Assembly (NCBI RefSeq): GCF_004324835.1
Contig: NW_021163187.1
Location: forward strand, 186,001 to 250,000
Direction of reading: 5' to 3'
DNA length: 64,000 nt
From: Dendronephthya gigantea
Taxonomy: Eukaryota > Cnidaria > Anthozoa > Malacalcyonacea > Nephtheidae
In this document: piece after piece, positions 11,375 to 21,950 of the stretch
Position numbering within the stretch: position 1 is the first letter of the stretch
Layout of the letters: each line of letters begins with the position of its first letter
Made by a program: the position numbers and the translations under genes
The notes under the pieces: model-generated
What the model saw: only the letters and a program-made list of their open reading frames with translations
What the model was told of the DNA's origin: nothing
Database searches by the model: none

Positions 11375-12340
11375 GCCCGTGGAAAATTAAATCCCTTATA
11401 TATCAGACTATCATTAACTAATTACTCGTTCACATCTATCAAAAGAAGAAAATCGCACCGTGTAAACAAGCCGTAAAAGCTTCAGTTGATTTTCAAGCGA
11501 CAGTTTACCTATAAATTTACGTTTTAAAAACCCTTTTTGAAGTTAGGAAGAATGGTGTAATAGCCTTTCAAAGCTTTACATAGAGTATAAATCGTTTGGT
11601 CCTTTCTCGCTTTTTAATCTTGAAGAGTAACCCTTTTTGTTTTCGATTACCCTTTTGATGATTTTCATTGGCATTTCTGGTATTATTTTTTCCATTTTAT
11701 TTGGTGTAATTTTTAAAAACAGGTTTTAAAAAAAAGTTTGCAAATTTGCCGATAAATTGTTGACGTTATTATTGAAATACAAATTTCTGACTCAGGCAAT
11801 CAGAAAGTTGCTGACTAACGGTTTCCTCTCATTTAAATTTCGCGCATGCGCATAACTACACCAACTTGTACATAATCTTTACCTTCTTTCCAACGTCCAT
11901 GACATATAATTTTGACAACTTTGGATTCCGCTATGTTCTGTCACAATACCCGGGTGTAATTCCTAATCTCCGTGCGGAATTAGTGACCTCACCCGGTGCT
12001 CCGCACCAGCTCGGGGAAAATGCTTACGAATTACTGAGTTTTTTAAGGGTAGATAAAGGATTTTATGTATCTATGAATACTGACAGTGGACATCGCCGAT
12101 AGATTACGACAGCGCGGGCTGATTTCCAGGCCCCTCATGGTCGCGCGAGCAGATTTTGAAAGCCGAAGGTAATTGAAAGCAGTCGTAAAAGTCAAAAATG
12201 GAATAAGATTGGAAAAAAAAATGAACCTTATCTCGGAATATAAAACGAGAACCGGAAAAGGGCAGAACTTTTCCTTGCCTGTGTCCTAAGAACAGTCGCC
12301 AATCTCGTGACATTCTGGCTGCATAGTTTCGTACGCTTTT
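11375..12340. repeat. Duplicated block S (copy 1), partner at 20612-21440
   Basis: Long near-identical stretches are shared with 20612-21440, such as ACTAATTACTCGTTCACATC, TTTTGACAACTTTGGATTCC, and the segment with CTCCGCACC before GCTCGGGGAAAA. A related piece lies inverted near 37540-37700 (GGTGCGAAGCACCGGGCGAG). Short ORFs inside are not conserved between copies. In this copy the block runs straight into an orphan Kunitz promoter. Confidence 0.8.
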
Positions 12341-12720
12341 TTGCGCTCAGTGCGTCAGTGTGAATGAAAGCTAAACCAAGCTTCTTTACGTAGTATCGCT
12401 TTGATGTACTGGCTGTTTAGGGAAAAAATTACCGCTAACGCCGTTGACGTCACCACAGCATGCAGATGTCTGATTGACGGGACACAATTTATTAGCATGC
12501 ACGGCAGAGCAAAAATAAATACAGGTTCCAAATTTTATGCGTACTCAGGCGACAAAATACAAAATCCACGCAAATATTTAATTGGCGTTTGGGCGTATAA
12601 CGTAAAATTGGATGATAAACTATAAAACTGTATAAACTTTATTACATATCACCTCGAAAGGGTTTTTCAGTGATACAATACAACATGAATATATTTACAA
12701 TCCAAAATCTAGAATATATA
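12340..12720 (-). promoter_or_regulatory. Orphan copy of the Kunitz-gene promoter, no gene behind it
   Basis: On the minus strand this matches the region upstream of both Kunitz genes (17060-17230 and 39980-40150), including TGACGTCA at 12445-12452 and the AGCGATACTA...AAGAAGC TATA-region block. It then joins directly to the segment found further upstream in the other loci (ACAATTTATTAGCATGCACGG, compare 17625 and 41227); the stretch between is deleted. Where a leader and signal-peptide exon should follow there is instead duplicated block S. Confidence 0.7.
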
Positions 12721-12749
12721 TAATTTGAGTGATATTTTATATTGAAGTG

Positions 12750-12960
12750 ATATTCTTGATAATTCATCATCGGCTCGTAGCCGTCACTCATCTGACACGA
12801 CTACGAGCAGGAGATTCGTCATTCTCGCGTGTTGTTTGCATACGCCATCAGTCAAAACTCGTAGTCGCCGAGCTTTCGAGTACGAGTTTTTTGGCAAATT
12901 TCGTACCCCAAAGTCCAACGGCTGCGAAATGCACTTGGATGGCATTAGTCCGCACAGCTT
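12750..12960. repeat. Duplicated segment, partner at 18225-18420
   Basis: It shares GATAATTCATCATCGGCTCG, ACTACGAGCAGGAGATTCGT and CATACGCCATCAGTCAAAAC with the later copy. There the segment forms the left arm of a hairpin element; here the right arm is missing. Confidence 0.75.
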
Positions 12961-13341
12961 TAATCTTCGTACAAGTCATGTCCCACAATGTTCAATAGTG
13001 CATTAACTGCAGCGCAAATGTTGTGACGGAAGTACTTAACTGTATTGTCTGGTCTGGTATCTTACCAATTTCAACACTGACGTTGGAGGAGAGGTACGTT
13101 GAAGAATGCTATTATAACGACTCAATGCAAAGGCTTGGAAGTTGGAACAGACTCAAACAGATGCCGTAAGCCCGCAATTAAAGCTAGGAACGTGTTATCG
13201 GATGACATCTTATATATACAAGATGGCACAAAACGGCCTTACTATAAAATCAAGATAATTCGCGATATGTATCTTAATACACAGATATGAGATGAACAAT
13301 ACAATGTTCCAAGGAGCAGTATCATACCGATACTGCGTTAA

Positions 13342-13813
13342 AGTGCCTATATCACTTGTGGGATCTTTACGGATTTGAATAGAGCTTGAAAAATTTGTTT
13401 ATAAGTTCTACAACCCTTTTTGATATAATTGAATAGTTTCGAAAATACGTCGGTTGGGGGGACTGGGAGTCAGGAATGATTTGCAAACACGCCGTCTTTT
13501 ATAATGTAAACATGAAGAGTTTCACTGGCGATATAGTTTGCGCTTTTCAAGAAAAAAATGCGGGAACGGTGCGTTGTGTATGGCTGTAGCAACTGGGCGA
13601 GTTTTTCTCAAAATATTCTACGTTATTGGAAGATCGAAGTAAAATTACAAGAACTCGGCCCCCGAGTACGACGGAAATTTAGGCAAATCGTCATGTTTAG
13701 ATGTAAATATTCCCGAAACTATTTATTTATATCAAAAAGGGTTGTAGAACTTATAAACTAATTTTTCAAGCTCTATTCAAATCCGTAAAGATCCCACAAG
13801 TGATATAGGCACT
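13342..13813. mobile_element. TTAA-flanked MITE with ~100-bp inverted repeats and a THAP-like remnant
   Basis: The ends are AGTGCCTATATCACTTGTGG and its inverse, with arms of roughly 100 bp. TTAA flanks it at 13338-13341 and 13814-13817. The empty site survives in the partner copy (GCGTTAATACCGCG, 37251-37263). Inside, on the plus strand at 13558, an ORF begins MRERCVVYGCSN, like the first residues of a THAP zinc finger. TTAA duplication plus a THAP-coding parent suggests the Kolobok superfamily; piggyBac is the alternative. Confidence 0.8.
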
Positions 13814-13817
13814 TTAA

Positions 13818-14110
13818 TACCGCGCTCACCATGGCTCAGCAACGAGCATATAGGTGTAAGAAGGAGTACGAATGGTGATGTGAAAGCATTTATTGATTAT
13901 TATAATAAGAAAGAAGAGTAATACTAATACACCGATAGCAAACTAGAGTAGATCAATAAAGCAAACTACATTCTCCCTGTTATTCCCCCGTATCAAAATT
14001 TCTTCATTCTCGCTTTTTTTGTTCTCATCCTGTAACAATATGAGAAGAATGCACGCGCATTAATTTAAGTCACACAATAGTATTATATAATTATGCTATG
14101 CTGCGCTGTG
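13818..14110. repeat. Duplicated segment, partner at 37258-37540
   Basis: Both copies run from TACCGCGCTCACCATGGCTC through ACACCGATAGCAAACTAGAG to GTCACACAATAGTATTAT. No conserved ORF. 14110-14480 adds a GC-rich stretch (GAACCGAGGTCAGACTGAG) related to 17500-17600 and 40480-40565. Confidence 0.8.
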
Positions 14111-14479
14111 CTGCCCACAAAATAATGAGAAGCTCTTAACTCGTAATTTTGAAAGTGTCTCTGAAAATGCAGGCAGATGTGACTACGTGATATAACGGAA
14201 TTTAACGAGCTAACAAACTTAGATCTGAGGACTGACCTTTAGGCTCGCTCCTTAGTCTGGCAGTATTAGTTAGGTGAATAAACCTGTATACTTCAGGAAA
14301 TACATTACTGTCCAGAAATAACCTAATCTGATCGCGCTTGAACCGAGGTCAGACTGAGATCAAATCGCGGTGAGACGGAGGTCGAACCTCGGTCGGGTCG
14401 AAAATCAGTCTAACAGACATTTTTAAGATGTTTTTGATTAGATTATCGTGTTGTCGTTCTCAGCTGTTCATAACATTCC

Positions 14480-14960
14480 GTTCGGAAGCAACGGCATCGC
14501 GATCGTGTTTTTTCAAGTCATCCTGGCTGGTGGGTCTGTGCCTCGCCCTCTTCCGGTTAAAACGGTCCTACAAGTGTTCCATAAGTTTTAGATCTGGAAT
14601 TTGAGATGGAAAGCCATGTAAAAACCCTTTGCTTCTAAAAGATTTCTGGCACATAGAAGATGTGCACGTGCTTAGGGTGATTATCATGTAGTTAGACGCG
14701 ATATCATATTTGTACCAGATGAAATGCATGTCCTTAATTAGGATCCTATTATATCTTTCAATATTGCCAAACCCAGCATGACCGAAGCAACTAAAAGTTT
14801 GCTTGAGTATGATTTAGTTTCTTCGAACCTCCCGAAGGTTAGTTGCATACCACCTTTTGAAATTCTCAGAAAAGAATCCTTCAATACTTAGTGCAGCTAT
14901 TCGTCCTTGTGCTGCAATTAATATGGTTTACAGTACTGAAACACTAGCACGCATGTCTTA
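14480..14960 (-). pseudogene. Tc1/mariner transposase relic
   Basis: On the minus strand, in more than one frame, one reads NHPKHV, then HGFPSQIPDLKLMEHL, then PEEGEAQ. This mirrors the Tc1 signature (DN-PKH, then DWPSQSPDLNPIE-LW). Upstream lie CFGHAGFGNIERYNRIL and a KRWYATNLREVRR-like piece. The frame is broken many times and no inverted repeats were found. The flank from 14924 (TGGTTTACAGTACTGAAACA) recurs at 20458, where the transposase is absent. Confidence 0.6.
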
Positions 14961-15004
14961 ACTCGAATACGCTGCCAGAATGTAATACTGGAATGTAATA
15001 TTGG

Positions 15005-15006
<2 letters not shown>

Positions 15007-15092
<86 letters not shown>
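15007..15092. repeat. (TA)n microsatellite
   Basis: About 42 uninterrupted TA units. A second TA array lies at 15331-15371. Confidence 0.97.
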
Positions 15093-15094
<2 letters not shown>

Positions 15095-15118
15095 CCATTT
15101 GCAAAAACGTTGGCCGCA

Positions 15119-15232
15119 AATAGATAGATAGATACCTAATTAGAATTGCATATGATAACATTTGCATGGGATTTCAATCATATTACACAACATATGCAAT
15201 TCTAATTAGATTTCGAGTATCTATCTATATAT
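15119..15232. repeat. Hairpin element between two (TA)n tracts
   Basis: TAGATAGATAGATACCTAAT followed by TAGAATTGCATATG is repeated in reverse as CATATGCAATTCTAATTAGA before ATCTATCTA. It is about 114 bp in total, bracketed by TA microsatellites, consistent with a TA-targeting foldback element. Confidence 0.65.
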
Positions 15233-15327
15233 CCATCCATATATATATATATAACTTATAAGAAATTATGATGTAATATTCTCGTTTTCAAGAATAGAAA
15301 GTGCTCAATACAAGACAATTTTGTAGA

Positions 15328-15330
<3 letters not shown>

Positions 15331-15371
<41 letters not shown>
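15331..15371. repeat. (TA)n microsatellite
   Basis: About 20 TA units, lying just past the 3' end of Kunitz gene 1 (minus strand). TTTATTTA at 15371-15378 provides AATAAA on the gene strand, a plausible poly(A) signal. Confidence 0.9.
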
Positions 15372-15375
<4 letters not shown>

Positions 15376-15495
15376 TTATATTTGAATAAAAACAACAAGA
15401 GATAGCAGGCAATGCTATTTAAATGATCTTCAACTGTTGAGTTTCGCCAATCTCTTTTTTCCTAGTAATATTTTTCACTTATATAGACAAACCTT

Positions 15496-16809
15496 TTACT
15501 GGCCACATGTAGCGAAACATTCAGTAGAAGTATCAAAGTTGTTGTAGTTTCCGAAACAACCGCCATATATAAATATCTCGCAACTGTTTGAATTGGGATC
15601 GTAGTAATATCGTGGCAAGTAGCCACTGCAGGGACCAGGGACTGGTTCAAGATAGCAAAGATCTAGAAAGAAGAAAAATAGCATAGATAACATAGCTAGA
15701 GGTGCAGGCCGGTAACGGCTCAATTTTCAGTTCATTACTTATAGTTAAGTGTCTCTCAAGTCGAGAAATACAATATGGCGATAGTTTTTATTTTGTCAAC
15801 CCAATTTACACAATTTTAAGCTTACAAGTCTTAGCCCTGTGTCGGATTTATAGCAGTTATAGTCTTTAATTCTTATTATAATAATTATATGTATGTGTCG
15901 TGATGCGTTGTATTTGTAAAATGTCTGTGTAATGTTCATGTCCAGTATATATAATCTTTTTCCAATTAATTTTGATATATGTGTGTCAGAGATAATAGTA
16001 AGGACGTCATAATTATATGAAGACAAGCCAAGTATTTTAAGTATGTGTTGTACGATAAATGATATGTAGGTACGGTTTCCGGACTGAAATTATAAAATGT
16101 CACGATGAACGATAATTTAGTTAGAAGGTCTAGGATTGTTGTAAGCATAGTATTGTGTTGTGTTAAATAAAATCTTTAAAAACGTAATGAAAGTGTTGAA
16201 CCAGCCGTGCAGATATATTCGTTGAAAGAAGCCAGCGAATTCTGCAACACCCTGTGATTAGGTGTGGTAGCTTTGGAAATATTTGCTACATGTTAATTGT
16301 TCCGTCTATGCATGTACATCTTATTAGCAACATTACTAGTAATACTGTATGTTACATATTCCATTAAAGATATATATAGAGCTAAAACGAAATGTGCTTG
16401 TCTGCCTGTATTCTAAAAACTACATTCTTGATGTTTATAGCTCTTTTAAAACAATTTGCTGGCATTATAATCTTAATATTGAGAACTCGATCCCGCCTGA
16501 AGTTATTTATCCCCAAAGACTTACATACCTGGTTTTGACGCAACAAGCGAATTTGACAGCAAACAAACTGTGGCTAGCGCCAGAACAAAAACGAGACCTG
16601 AGAATATAAAATTAATAATTATTATTAACAAAGCAAAAATTTTTTGACGTCAACGTCTTATATATAGATTGTAATCAGAACACAAAACCCGATCATGAAG
16701 ATTACGGCGCAGCTTGCAAGTCTAAACAGGCTAAACCTAAAATTCAACATTACAGCGATGTGATGAAAATTCATGTGCGAATAAAATCCGAATAAATACC
16801 TGCTTTCAT
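15496..16809 (-). CDS. Secreted Kunitz-domain protein, gene 1 (81 aa, 3 coding exons)
   Basis: Coding exons are 16809-16800, 16597-16529 and 15662-15496 (10, 69 and 167 nt; 246 nt in frame). The first two give a signal peptide, MKAGLVFVLALATVCLLSNS then LVASKP. The last gives one complete Kunitz domain with the canonical spacing C-8-C-15-C-7-C-12-C-3-C and landmarks GPC, RYYYD, YGGC and CFATCGQ before TAA. The AG acceptor CTTTCTAG before 15662 rules out the longer single-exon reading. Kunitz domains block serine proteases, and some anemone members also bind potassium channels. The residue after the second Cys (P1) is Ser, unusual for trypsin inhibition. Intron 2 carries a solo LTR. A diverged duplicate lies at 38471-39724. 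Likely exported to mucus, venom or the gut; the exact role is unknown. Confidence 0.88.
15840..16249. mobile_element. Solo LTR fossil, 410 bp, inside Kunitz gene 1 intron 2
   Basis: It begins TGTCGG and ends GCAACA, the TG...CA ends of an LTR, flanked by a 5-bp duplication CCCTG at 15835-15839 and 16250-16254. An AATAAA lies near its 3' part. The empty site is preserved in Kunitz gene 2 (AGCCCTGTGACTAGG, near 38930). A 5-bp duplication fits Ty3/Gypsy or a related LTR family. No internal region remains. It is younger than the Kunitz duplication. Confidence 0.85.
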
Positions 16810-17039
16810 GGTTTGTTTTACTTTAATTCAACAGCAGCAGCACAGCAATTAATTTTACCTGTAAACAGTCAGTCGTAGAGATTTTACCACAACGAATAAA
16901 ACATGAGACGAAGCCGGCGAGAAAAAAACACTAAAAACAACACATATATTTATAACTGTGGATCGCTTTCAGTGAATACACCCTTGATATACATAGCTAC
17001 ATTTAATTGAACGAGAACTTTCAACCTTTTTCTATACCT

Positions 17040-17210
17040 GTATAATGTTGTCTTCTCTGATCCCAAATAGACAGCAAGATGAACAAGTTTGGCGCTCAGT
17101 GCGTCAGTGTGAATGCAAGCTAAAACAAGCTTCTTTATGTATAGTATCGCTTTGATGTTCTAGCTGTTTAGGGAAAAAATTACCTCTAACGCCGTTGACG
17201 TCACCACAGC
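17040..17210 (-). promoter_or_regulatory. Kunitz gene 1 promoter and non-coding first exon
   Basis: On the minus strand the order is: a perfect cAMP-response element TGACGTCA (17203-17196), a TATA-like ACTATACATAAAG (around 17140), and a leader containing TTCATCTTGCTGTC that ends ATTATACAG|GTATAG near 17040. A second leader piece ends just before ATGAAAGCAG at 16809. The same order occurs at gene 2 (TGACGTCA 40105-40112) and, in part, at the Kazal gene. Confidence 0.65.
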
Positions 17211-17624
17211 ATGCAGATGCCTGTGAGACCAGCGATCGACGGGAGACAGCACTTATCTCACAAGCAAAAGAACGATTTCTGATGTTATACGACGGAAATT
17301 AAGGCTTTCGTGGAAAGCTAAACCTAACACTGCCGTCGCGATTCGGTTGCGGTGGACCGACAGAAACCGCAGACGACCGCAAGGGAAAAAAATACCTTCG
17401 CAGTTGCCGTTCGTTTCCGAACGAAATGTTATGAACAGCTGAGAAGAACAGCCCAATAACCAAATCGAAAAAATCTTAAGAAATGTCTGTCAGATGGAGT
17501 TATGCCTTGGTTTAACCTCAGTCTCACCGCGGTTAATTCGACCTCGGTCTGACCTCAACCTTTATGAGACCGAGATTTGACCTAGGTTAACCGCGGTTTA
17601 TAGCACTCTATATTCTAAAGACAA

Positions 17625-17870
17625 TTTATTAGTATGCACGGCAAAGCAAAAATAAATACCCGTTCCACGTTTTATGCGTACTCAGGTCACAAATACAAAA
17701 TCCAAGCAAAGATTTAATTAGCGATTGGGCGTATAACGTAAAAATTGCTGAAAAACTATAAAACTATATAAACTTTATTACATATCACCTCGAAAGGGTT
17801 TTTCAGTGATACAATACAACATGAACATATTTACATTCTCCAAAATCTAGAATATATATATAATTTAAGA
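17625..17870. repeat. Duplicated upstream segment of the Kunitz locus
   Basis: This stretch (GCATGCACGGCAAAGCAAAA to TTTTTCAGTGATACAATACA) matches 12485-12710 and 41227-41420. It lies upstream of each Kunitz promoter copy. 17500-17600 before it carries a GC-rich element with CACCGCGGTT-type palindromes. Confidence 0.8.
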
Positions 17871-18276
17871 AGTCAAGAGGTGTTTGTAAAGTTTATATTT
17901 AGAAGACATTAAGACCGTTCGCATTTGACCTCCGGTTTCCACGAATTCCATAATTTAGTCCCCTGAAACTGAACGATCGCTGTCCCGCAACAAGACGACA
18001 AAGTGGCAAGTGTAAATCATTATGCTCCTCGTAATTCTAGAATGAACTTCGGATTAATGCGTATTAGCTAGCTATACCATTGCGATATTTGTTTTAGCTA
18101 GGCAGACTATATTCGTCATTTATAGACCTGAAGTGAGAGGGTTCGTAAACCGAACGCTATACTGAAACATAATAAAGAGCTTTTACAGAAAACAATTGCT
18201 CCCCCTACCACAACGAGATTCATCTATATTGAAGTGATATTCGTGATAATTCATCATCGGCTCGTAGCCGTCACTC

Positions 18277-18470
18277 ATCTGACACGACTACGAGCAGGAG
18301 ATTCGTCATTCTCGCGTGTTGTTTGCATACGCCATCAGTCAAAACTCGTAGCCGCCGAGCTTTCGAATACGAGTTTTTTGGGAAATTTCGTACCGAAAAA
18401 TCCAATAGCTGCGAGTTTTGGCTTATGGCGTAAGAAAACAACGCGCGAGAATGACGAATCTCGTACTCGT
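18277..18470. repeat. Hairpin MITE-like element
   Basis: Left arm ACTACGAGCAGGAGATTCGT...CATACGCCATCAGTCAAAAC and right arm GTTTTGGCTTATGGCGTAAG...ACGAATCTCGTACTCGTAGT are inverted copies around a loop at about 18360-18410. A left-half copy lies at 12790-12860. Confidence 0.75.
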
Positions 18471-18647
18471 AGTCGCTGCTAAAGCTCCCTTATTGCGTCT
18501 TAATGTTGAGCGTCGATATTCCGAAATATTCGACAGTATAAACACGCATTTATTATAGCAGGAGCCGAGGTTAATCAGGCTGGTACGAGGTGCGCGTATT
18601 CATACATGCAACGCATGTTTCCCCCACAGTGACGAAGCTCGCATGCA

Positions 18648-19011
<364 letters not shown>

Positions 19012-19013
19012 TA

Positions 19014-20611
19014 GTCAAATCTCGAGCTATCTAATAATAACATTTTCCCGCTTCTTACCACACCAATAAATCTCGTGAGTTGCGAGTGTTTTCCACGCTT
19101 AATATCCACCTCTTTGGCGGTGAATACTGAGAGGTAGGATATGACAGATATATGGACCTTTGGGTAAAAATTCTTTTTAGTAAGGCAAAGAAGCATCTGG
19201 AGACAGGGCTTAAAAGATTTGATTGGCTTAGAAAGAGTTTGATTCATCTTTGCGGGGGTTTGACTCATCTGCGCAATTCAGGCGTTTCCGATTGGTTGGT
19301 GGAGGGCTAATATTGCTTCTTCATCGGCTTGCCTTATCTTTGCGCGGTCTGACTCAAATTTAAGCTTTCCGATTGGCTTGGTGAAGGAAAAATATTGATT
19401 TCTTATTGGATTGCTTTATTTGACTTAAAGGAAAAATATATCCTTTTCAAGTAAAAAAGGAATATTGAAAAATTTCTGGATGTTTGACAGCGGATGTTTT
19501 TAAAAATCTGTAGGATTCTACCACTGGATATGGATTCTACTGCTCGATCTGGCATTTATACGAATTCGTATTTTTATTTTACAAAATGGCATTCTATTGT
19601 AATGATTTGAGGTTCCTGCAAGGCCAAATAAAGATCTTTGTTAGGAAGTTCACGCTACAAATAGCGAATATGTCGAATAGCTTTCAGTTGTTGTCGTGTC
19701 GTAATATGGATAATCCGTTACCTCGTGTGCTCGTCAAAATGAGAAATCTACTGAGATAAGGTAAAGATTCATGTCGATGCTCATTTAAACAATACTCATA
19801 TAAGTTCGTATAAACAATAGTCCAATAATTTGCTATTCAGGCTTACAAATTGACCGCATTCATGTTTTTATTCCATGGTTGTAATTTCCTATTATTGTAA
19901 TATTGCCCGTTATTTCGACACACATGTTTCTGCTATTAAAACTGAAGGTTCAGTAAACTTTAAAACATTTTTAATTAATGCGTACTTTTCGCGCGTAATT
20001 TTTTAATTTTCATTATTCCGGGGCGGGGGGGGGGGCAATAACACACCTCCCCCAATCAATCCCACCTTTATCGCAGCCGGATTATCATGTTACAATTACA
20101 AAACACTTTTATTCGTTCTTTAATAAACCAGAAAATTTTACGTAAATTTGTAGGGCAAAATTATTTCACTCCTTTCCACTACACACACTACGATTTTGTC
20201 ATTTTTTTCTAAAATTTGCATGCGTGAGCTGGTATACGCAGTGCAATTTGTTGTATTGATTTATTGCATGCATCTCTCCCGCTTTTTTCCTCGCCTACCC
20301 CGACACAGCTAGCCGAAATATGCATTTTTTTAATACATAAGGAATGCCTGCAGAGGAGGCTACTATACATTATGCACTACCCAGCGTGGAACTTGCGCAC
20401 GTGGACAAATTTCGTGAAAAGTTCACTTTTTTGTTTAAGGTCGACGTAGAATTACAATTACGTAGTTCAATTGATGTGGTTTACAGTACTGAAACACTAG
20501 CACGCATGTCTTAACTCGGATACGCTGCCAGGATTTAATACTGGAATTCTACAACGCCACTAGACTCAAACTTTTGCCCCCTACTGTATGTGAACGAGTA
20601 AATCTGTTACT
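19014..20611. other. Intergenic, no supported gene
   Basis: 19200-19430 holds three diverged units of about 80-90 bp starting at GATTGGCTTAG, GATTGGTTGG and GATTGGCTTGG with TTTGCG / TTTGACTC blocks. A poly-G run lies at about 20022-20035. 20458-20540 repeats the flank of the Tc1 relic (14924). No coding region is convincing. Confidence 0.5.
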
Positions 20612-21440
20612 GATGTTCAATTAAGAGTGCTTATATATGAGACTATCCTTAACTAATTACTCGTTCACATCTATCAAAAAAAGAAAATCGCTAGTGTAAA
20701 CAAGCCGTGAAAGCTTCAGTTGATAGTCAAGCGATAGTTACATATAAGCTCACGTTTTAAAACGCTGACGTTATTATTGAAATCCAAATTTCTGACTCAG
20801 GTAATCAGAAAGTTGCTAATTAACGGTCTCCACTCATTTCAATCTCGCGCATGCGCATAACTAACTCACACCAACTTGTACATGATCTTTACTTTCTTAA
20901 CGCTATTTGTATTTTTTTATCTTGTAAACGCCCCCGTATTGTTGTTGGGGCTAGTGTCTTTGAATTAATAAAGTTTTACATACATACATACATACACACA
21001 CATACACAAACCATCCAACGTCCATGACATCTAATTTTGACAACTTTGGATTCCGCTACGTTCTGTCAAAATACCCGGCTGTAATTTCTAATCTCCGGGC
21101 GGAATTAGTGACCTTGCACGGTGCTCCGCACCGGCTCGGGGAAAATGCTAATGAATTAGTGAGTTTTTGAAGGGTAAATAAAGGACTTTATGTATCAATG
21201 AATACTGACAGTGGACATCGCCGATAGATTACGACAGCCCGCGCGGGCTGATTTCCAGGTCCCTCATAGTCGCGTGAGCAGATTTTGAAAGCCGAAGGTA
21301 ACTGAAAGCAGTCGTAAAAGTCTAAAATGGAATAAGATTGAAAACAGAAATGAAAATTGTCTCGGAATATAAAACGAGAACCGGACAACTCTCGCCAATC
21401 GTGTGACATTCTGGCTGCGTAGTTTCGTACGCATATCATG
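20612..21440. repeat. Duplicated block S (copy 2)
   Basis: Partner of 11375-12340. It differs mainly by a LINE-tail insertion at 20897-21012 and a deletion of about 200 bp after 20760. It ends at TTCTGGCTGC...TTTCGTACGCAT and is followed within 60 bp by the orphan Kazal exon, whereas copy 1 is followed by the orphan Kunitz promoter. Confidence 0.8.
20897..21012 (+). mobile_element. LINE 3'-tail insertion with (CATA)n end
   Basis: Relative to copy 1 (around 11888) about 115 bp are inserted: TTTTATCTTGTAAACGCCCC, a GCCCCC...GGGGC stem, then AATAAAGTTT and (TACA)n / (CACA)n. TTGTAAACG also occurs in the 3' end of the LINE at 27850. It is typical of a strongly 5'-truncated CR1/L2-like insertion. 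Confidence 0.7.
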
Positions 21441-21487
21441 TGAACATGCAAAATCTATAAAACGCTAAAAATTCTAAATTTATTGTA

Positions 21488-21633
21488 GAACAAAAGAGTT
21501 CAGTGGCATGCACAATGGAATTGAATCCTCAGTGTGGTACAGAAGTCACGACATACCCTAACTCTTGTATCTTCAAATATGCACAATGCAAAAGTGACTG
21601 GAGAATGAGATTTGCACATCATTGAAAGTGTAA
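21488..21633 (+). pseudogene. Orphan Kazal-domain exon (fossil)
   Basis: A 3' splice site (TTTATTGTAG) is followed by an exon-like stretch encoding CTMELNPQCGT, then CIFKYAQCKSDW and RFAHH. This matches the B-type Kazal exons of the gene at 50-57 kb, closest to the one at 55687 ([23 protein letters not shown]). It lies 28 kb from that gene, with no signal exon or partner domain. It looks broken, with about two damaging changes. Probably a fragment copied from the Kazal gene or from a lost relative. Confidence 0.8.
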
Positions 21634-21639
21634 ACGGTA

Positions 21640-21950
21640 AGTTGCCCAATTATACTTCAGATCTTCCGACATATTTAGGGTAATTTTTCTAGGGTAATTT
21701 AGGTTTATTAAAATCCACATGGCAGTTAAAAAACTGAATTACATGGAAAATTGCAAAAACTTATCTTAATTCCTAACTAAATTAGTAGATATATAACAAC
21801 CTAGTACATTAAGTAGTAACAAAGTTTTAAAAGAATATACATTGAAATTCCTAACTAGGTAAATAACTAACTATATTTTATAGTAACAAAATTCTTAAAG
21901 CGTTCAGACATTATTGGAGAAAGTTCTGGATAAATATTACGAAAATCATA
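21640..21950. other. Intergenic, possible 3' flank of the older LINE
   Basis: AT-rich sequence with AACTAAAT / AACTAGGT repeats. It may include the 3' end of the minus-strand LINE, but no tail could be fixed. Confidence 0.4.

Noticed and set aside
14958-15167. ORF of Tyr-Ile repeats
   Set aside because: Translation of a (TA)n microsatellite.
15496-15723. Single-exon 75-codon reading of Kunitz gene 1 starting MSRYRPAPL with a Phe-rich hydrophobic run (and its twin at 38471-38698)
   Set aside because: The Phe-rich part is the polypyrimidine tract of a 3' splice site (CTTTCTAG). A proper signal peptide is encoded by upstream exons in matching phase in both copies.
20264-20449. Short ORF MHASLPLFSSP as a gene
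   Set aside because: No family resemblance, no splice or promoter context, and it lies in a repeat-rich stretch.
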